From NCBI RefSeq assembly GCF_033118175.1, contig NC_083698.1, positions 47,347,501 through 47,411,500 on the forward strand: a stretch of DNA of 64,000 bases. The letters are read 5' to 3'. Below the pieces are notes generated by a model that was given only the letters and a program-made list of their open reading frames with translations, was not told where the DNA came from and made no database searches. Below are positions 58,090 to 64,000 of the stretch, one piece after another (positions within the stretch are counted from its first letter, which is position 1; each line of letters opens with the position of its first letter). Source of the DNA: Dama dama. Lineage: Eukaryota > Chordata > Mammalia > Artiodactyla > Cervidae. The translations under genes were made by a program, and so were the position numbers.

Positions 58090-59880
58090 CTTCTCATTAA
58101 GGAGAGGCTTGTTTGCATGTTATATAATTTCCATATTTTTACTTTAACTTATCTATATAATTATATTTGAATTGAGTTTCTTATAGACAGTGTATTGTTG
58201 AGTCATATATTTTTATCCACTTTGACAATCTCTTCTGTGTGTTCAGACCATTTACATTTAATATGATGATGGTGGTTTTGGATTTAGATCTGTCATTTTA
58301 TTATTTGTTTGTTACCTCTTTTTTTTTTTTTTTTTCTACTTTCTTTTGGATTATGTGAACATCCTTTTGGTATTAAATTTTACTTGTGTTTTCTACTATA
58401 TCTCTACATAGAACATTTTATAGGCTAATCTAGGAATTACAGTATACATATTTAACTTTCTACAATCTACTTAAATCAGTATTTTACCACATGAAGTGGA
58501 AAATAGAAACAGTGTTATAGACTTCTCCCTCCTCCCTTTATGTTGGAGTTTTCTTATGTATTACTTCCACATACATTGAAAGCTCCATCAGACAATGTTA
58601 CAATTTATGCTCTCAATCATACTTTAATAAATTCAAAGGGAGGGAAATTGCCTATCAGAAGCATCCAGATATTTACCATTTCTGTTGCTCATTCCCAAAC
58701 TTTCAAGTTTCCTTGTAGTATTATTTTCCTTCTTTCTTAAGAGCTGTGTTTAGTAATTCTTTTAGTATAGGTCTGCTGGGAAGAAATTTTCTTAGTTTTC
58801 TCAGCGGAAAGAGTGACATGTCTTCCTTCATGTCTGTATCTGAAAGATATTTTTGTTGCATATAGAATTCTGGATTTGAGGTTGTTCTTTTTTTCCTTTC
58901 AGTACTTGAAATTTGTTGTGCCATTTTCTTTGCAGTTTCTGATGAGAAATATAGTTATTCAAATTGTTGTTTCTTTTTTATGGCAAACTATTTGTCTCTG
59001 GCTATTTTAAAGATTTTTTTTTGGTCTTTAATTTATAGAAATTTGATAATGTTGATTATGATTTTGGGGTTTATCCTGTTTGTAATTTGCTTAGCTTTTT
59101 GAATTTGTACATTTATGTCTTTCACCAAATATGCAAAGTTTTCCTTAAATACATTTTCTTCAGAAACTTTTTCTTTGTACTGCATTTTTCTCCCCTCCTT
59201 CTGGTTCTTCAGTAACATAAATGTTAGACTATTCTCTATTGTTATTCAGGTCTTTGAGGGTCTGCAAATGTTGTCAATTTTTTCCCCTTGTTCAACCTGG
59301 ATAATTCCAGTTTTTCTACCTTCAAGCTCATTGTCTTGATCCTCTGTCATCTCCACTTGACTGAGTTCATCCAGTGAGTTTTAATTATTATACTTTTAAT
59401 TCTAAAATTTCCCTTTGGTTTTCTTTTATATCTTCTACTTATTTTCTGAGAGTTTCTATCTTCCCCTTCATTCTAATTTGTTCATTCATTCTAATTTGTT
59501 CTTACTTTCTGGAGCATTTAAAAAAAAATAATATCTGCCTTAAAGTGTCTGTCAGTTAGTTCCAATATCTATGTCATCCCAGCACTGACATTTATTGTTT
59601 TCCCATCTGAGTTTTCTTGTTTCTTCATATGCTGAATAATTTTGGAGTGTATCCTGAACATTTTGAAAATTATATCATAAGACTCTGAGTCTTAATTAAG
59701 TTCTATGGATAATGTTAATATTTTGCTTTTTACTAGGCATTTGATCAATTGGATTCATGTTGCAAGGTCAAAGTAGATTTCTATGGATGGTGATTTTGAT
59801 GTCAGTTCCATTTTTAAAGCCTTTGTAAAGCCATTTAGATCTGTCCAGAATGTATGCCACCCAGTGGCCAGTCTGGGTCC
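58090..59880 (-). mobile_element. Old L1M/HAL1-like LINE, antisense
   Basis: Reversed L1 landmarks: the ORF1/ORF2 junction near 'cagaccatttacatttaata' (58246-58265), then ORF1 ('tatagaattctggatttgag', 'gtttatcctgtttgtaattt') and a 5' portion ('aaagtgtctgtcagttagtt'). It is heavily decayed. The lack of clear RT sequence fits either a truncated L1M or the HAL1 type, which has ORF1 only; I cannot decide between them. Confidence 0.65.
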
Positions 59881-61992
59881 TGGGCAGTGGTCTATCTCTT
59901 CATTTAGTTCTTAACTGAACAACTGTTCACTTGCTATTTAAGATCAGATTATGTATGTGCAACTTGGGAGTGAGCCCAGGAGCTCACAAGCAAATTTACA
60001 GTAGTCACTTAACCAAGTGCTTACCTCTTCATCATCTGTTACTTTTTGATTCCTATGGCTCTCCTTTCAGTCCTCTGGACAGAAATCCAGTGTTTTATCT
60101 ACCCTACTCTGCTGCACACAGTCCACAGCTATATCTAAGTTTCAACTAAGAGGAAGGAGGACAGGCAATAAAAGAGCAACAAGAGTTCACCCCAATCTTT
60201 TGAAATTACAGGTCCTCTGATTGGAGAGAAATAGTCCCGTCCTGCAGAATTTAAGTCACCTGCATGCCTTTGGTGCTGCTGTCCTATAGCCACAGCCATG
60301 GAGCTGGGATGCAAGAAAACAAAAAAATAAGACAAAAAGAAAGAAAAAAGTAAGAGATTTTCTCCACTCTAAGAACTCAGAGATCCCTTTCCCATGTCAG
60401 GTCAGAGCTAGAGGACTTCTCCAGTAGCTCTCTCTTTGATAGAAGTGTCAATATAAATTCAATATTGATACTGAAGTGTCAATATCCACTTCTGGGTTTC
60501 AGGCTGTCTTGAGTCCAGGCTGGAGGATCCTGGAGTCAAAAAATGTTAAATCCGTTACTGGATCTGTAGTATTTCAAATGATGGTCTTCTTCAATCTGTC
60601 TGCTGTTTTTTATTTTCAGAATCTTCAAATAGCTGCTCCAGGCATTATGTAAAGGTTTTATGGGTCCATTCAGCTAGAGTGATAGGTTGAAACATACTGA
60701 TTTTGCCTTAGTCCAATATTTTTAAAATAAATAATGTGACAGCATAAAAGCAAGAATAAAGAATAAAGTGAACAAGACTGCATGTCAAATTTAGTTGCAA
60801 GTAAAAAGTTGATATTTTAGTACTGGGTGCTAAAACTATTCAAATGTTTTGCTTCCTGCATAGGAACTGGTGACAAGAGGCAGATATGGATTCCCTAGTT
60901 CCATACACCAATAGAATACTCAACAGAAGTCAGCATTCATTACTCAGGTTAAGTAACTTAGCTTATTTGCTTAGCTTTCCTGAGAAAATATCCTTGCTTC
61001 TTCTTTCTGCTGGATACATTTATATATCAGAAATGACTTAATAACCACAACTCCTTGGTTAGAGAGTGGGAATTATTTTCAGGTTAAGTGATTTGCCTAC
61101 TAAGTGACAAATGTTAACTAGATGGATAGGGGGGTGTGATTGGCCTATTGAGTGGAAATACACTGGGAACTAATGGAAGTAGGAGGATAATTAAGCATTT
61201 TTTTTCATTCATGGAATAAAGTTGGCCTTTATTTTCTATAGTCATGAGCTACTCATATACTGCAAGTGGTATAAAATGGATGGAGAACTAACCACCTCTA
61301 CAAAGACCAGTGTTGACTGACCTTGCTCATTATCCTAACTTTTCCTGAGTTTTTTCAAATTTAAACTCTACCTTTCCACTAACTTCTCTCTACCTTAGCT
61401 CAACCTGCCATTCTAGATGGTCTACTTCTCTGATGCTAAATGTTACTCAATACTTAGTACTTTTTCATTTCATTTATGCTAGAGTTTAATAAGAAAAAAA
61501 ACTACCCCTGGTCAGAATCAGGTGCTTACAAAACTTTTGCAAGCCTGAAGTAGCAAAAGTCCCCCATTTTAGATTTAGCACTACAGAGAGACATAGTTGC
61601 AGGCATCCAGAGTCAGCAATCTGCAGAAATCTGCTGAAGCTTTCAGAACTCCTTCCTAGCATCCAGGAAGGTGGATGGCATTAGAAAGCAGAATCTTCTG
61701 CAAAAACTCATGTCTAGGAAATCTACACTCCCACCTACTGTCATAGGGGAAAGAATATGTGTTTTGTTTCTCCTGCCTTGTAAGAGTATATGTCATTGGT
61801 GGCACACTGAACAAATTCAAAACCTAGGCAAGAGCATCTAGGAAGGGAGTAATGGAAGCTCCCTTCTAGGCCTCCTAGCCCTGACAATACAAGAAGAGGA
61901 CTAAAGGGGGTGTGAAGTATTCTTCATTACTAAATCGTAACAAATTCTTCAATATTAAATGCCAACAGTTAATATTAACAAACTAAAAATGT
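59881..61992. other. Unassigned sequence
   Basis: The first few hundred bases may continue the old L1M. The rest shows no recognisable repeat, except a weak MIR-like phrase near 61075-61120. No supported gene. Confidence 0.35.
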
Positions 61993-62994
61993 TTCAGTCA
62001 GTTCAGTTCAGTCGCTCAGTCGTGTCTGACTCTTTGCGACCCCATGAATCGCAGCACGCCAGGCCTCCCTGTCCATCACCAACTCCTGGAGTTTACTCAA
62101 ACCCATGTCCATCAAGTTGGTGATGCCATCCAACCATCTCATCCTCTGTTGTCCCCTTCTCCTCCTGCCCCCAATCCCTCCCAGCATTGGGGCTTTTTCC
62201 AATGAGTCAACTCTTCACATGAGGTGGCCAAAGTATTGGAGTTTCAGCTTCAGCATCAGTCCTCCCAGTGAACACCCAGGACTGATCTCGTTTAGGAGGG
62301 ACTGGTTGTATCTCCTTGCAGTCCAAGGGACTCTCAAGAGTCTTCTCTAACACCACCATGGTTCAAAAGTATCAATTTTTCGGTGCTCAGCTTTCTTCAC
62401 AGTCCAACTCTCACATCCATACAGGACCACCGGAAAAACCACAGCCTTGACTAGACGGACCTTTGTTGGCAAAGTAACATCTCTGGTTTTTAATATGCTA
62501 TCTAGGTTGGTCATAACTTTCCTTCCAAGGAGTAAGCGTCTTTTAATTTCATGGCTACAGTCACCATCTGCAGTGATTTTGGAGCCCAAAAAAATAAAGT
62601 CTGACACTGTTTCCACTGTTTCCCCATCTATTTCCCATGAAGTGATGGGATCAGATGCCATGATCTCAGTTTTCTGAATGTTAAGCTTTAAGCCAACTTT
62701 TTCACTCTCCTCTTTCACTTTCATCAAGAGGCTTTTTAGTTCACCTTCACTTTCTGCCATAACGGTGGTGTCATCTGCATATCTGAGGTTATTGATATTT
62801 CTCCCGGCAATCTTGATTCCAGCTTGTGCTTCATTCAGCCCAGCATTTCTCATGATGTACCCTGCATAGAAGTCAAATAAGCAGGGTGACAATATATAGG
62901 CTTGATGTACTCCTTTTCCTATTTGGAACCAGTCTGTTGTTCCATGTCCAGTTCTAACTGTTGCTTCCTGACCTGCATACAGATTTCTCAAGTT
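61993..62994 (-). mobile_element. BovB LINE, 5'-truncated, antisense
   Basis: A reversed 3' end with (ttcag)n and 'tcgctcagtcgtgtctgact' opens the element, which ends near 'catacagatttctcaag'. The minus frame 62347-63045 is open for 232 codons and includes the RT palm block 'NLYAGQEATVRTGHGT', the catalytic 'LRYADDTTVMAESEGELKSL', 'GLKLNIQKTEIMASDP' and the C-terminal 'VLYGCESWTVKKAEHR'. The first ~19 residues of the frame come from flanking DNA. The endonuclease half is missing, so it is not autonomous. This is the best-preserved BovB RT segment in the window. Confidence 0.93.
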
Positions 62995-63732
62995 TAATTC
63001 TAGTGTAAAAAAAAGACTCAACAAAACATGTTTTTCATGTGGCAAAGTCAGACCTTGGTTGGTGTTGACCCTTGTGAAAGAATTTCATTAGTCATAACAC
63101 ATTTGGTAATAATACAGATGCAGTGTTAAGTTTTGATTTTGCATGTAGTCTGAGACTACTAAAAATGATAGTATTAAAAATATAATGTAAAAGCAAACAA
63201 AATGTAATGTAATGACTCTCAATGCTGAGATTTTTTTAATTACCAGGAGAGGATGTCTCATTCTATTGTTGGTGTTGAATTATCTATTTGCTACAAATTA
63301 TAATGCAGAAAACCTCAATGCCACAAGGAGTCTATAACTGGAATGAACAATTTGGAAAACATTAGAAAACATTTGAACTCACTGTAAATTGAGTTAACGT
63401 GGATAATTTGTGATCAACAGTCCTATTTAAAATTGGTTAAAGAATAGAATGTACCCAGAATTTACAGTAAAATATACTCATTGTAGAACTGTAGGAAGCT
63501 TGACACATTTTTTTTTTTTATGAATAAAGACTTTTTTTTCATTAAAAAATCTGAGGAAAGTTAAGGAAAAAATATTTTAACTTATGGGTATTTTACTCCT
63601 ACAGATATGCATATTCCAATGGTTTCTTTTGAGAAATACTCATTTCATTCTTGAATTTAACAATTTAGAATCTATCATTAGATTTAAAATAATTCTAATG
63701 GTCTCAAAATGAATATTAAGATCCTTTCTTAA
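62995..63732. other. Unassigned AT-rich sequence
   Basis: Nothing recognised apart from T-runs near 63508 and 63530. Confidence 0.35.
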
Positions 63733-64000
63733 GCTATGACCAACCTAGACTGCATATTAAAAAGAAGAGACATTACTTTGCCAACAAAGGTCCATCTAGT
63801 CCAAGGTATGGTTTTTCCAGTGGTCATGCATGGATGTGAGAGTTGGACCATAAAGAAAGCTGAGTGCCGAAGGATTGATGCTTTTGAACTCTGGTTTTGT
63901 AGAAGACTCTTGAAAGTCCCTTGGACTGCAAGGAGATCCAACCAGTCAATTCCTAAATGAAATTGGTCCCGATTATTCATTGGAAGACTGATGCTGAAGC
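63733..64000 (+). mobile_element. BovB fragment running off the window
   Basis: Begins 'agctatgaccaacctagact' and continues to the window edge through the C-terminal coding region. The frame 63736-63960 is open for 74 codons with 'MTNLDCILKRRDITLPTKVH' and 'MHGCESWTIKKAECRRID'. The 3' end lies outside the window. Confidence 0.92.

Noticed and set aside
61071..61125. A possible MIR fragment ('gttaagtgatttgcctacta')
   Set aside because: Only one short phrase fits; neither end nor core can be aligned by eye.

Overview
This window looks like intergenic or intronic DNA from a ruminant, most likely a bovid nuclear genome. The diagnostic repeats are BovB (RTE-type LINE), Bov-tA and BOV-A2 SINEs, a CHR-type tRNA-derived SINE, and L1 copies of the bovine L1-BT type, laid over much older mammalian repeats (L1M, L2, MIR, an MLT1 LTR, and MER5-like and Tigger-like DNA transposon remnants). 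I found no convincing host protein-coding exon, tRNA, rRNA or CRISPR array. Family names come from recognition by eye, not from a database search.

Layout. 1-5300: old repeats (L1M tail, MLT1 LTR, MIR, L2, CHR SINE, MER5-like) in AT-rich sequence. 5308-7140: a 5'-truncated L1-BT copy on the minus strand. 7525-10595: an old L1M tail carrying two BovB insertions, the second of which carries an L1-BT tail. 11108-12325: BovB, minus. 13160-24310: an old L1M element on the minus strand, split by a BovB (13988-15290) and by a full-length L1-BT (16382-23976, copy 1). 25802-28155: an older L1 on the plus strand, split by a BovB tail. 28819-35380: scattered Bov-tA and BOV-A2 SINEs, another L1-BT tail and a Tigger-like remnant. 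35381-39620: mostly unrecognised sequence. 39620-43990: old L1M with two L1-BT fragments inserted one after the other at the same target site. 44033-44365: hAT-like remnant. 45007-52502: a second full-length L1-BT on the plus strand (copy 2). 53181-53408: Bov-tA. 53939-57425: two LTR-like sequences in opposite orientation around a BovB fragment and a decayed env-like region. 58090-59880: old L1M/HAL1-like, minus. 61993-64000: BovB pieces.

Genes. The only long intact reading frames of clear identity are the two L1 ORF1 frames (308 codons each). Both full-length copies keep a 2.3 kb GC-rich 5' UTR with a YY1-like motif at the very 5' end. Both have a broken ORF2, so neither should be able to move on its own. 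Some ORF2 stop codons are shared between independently inserted copies, which suggests that templates already defective in ORF2 were being copied.

Main points for follow-up are the shared ORF2 stops, a 3' transduction carried by copy 1, an antisense frame in the L1 5' UTR seen in both full-length copies, a 26-bp templated insertion, a double insertion at one target site, and the inverted LTR pair.
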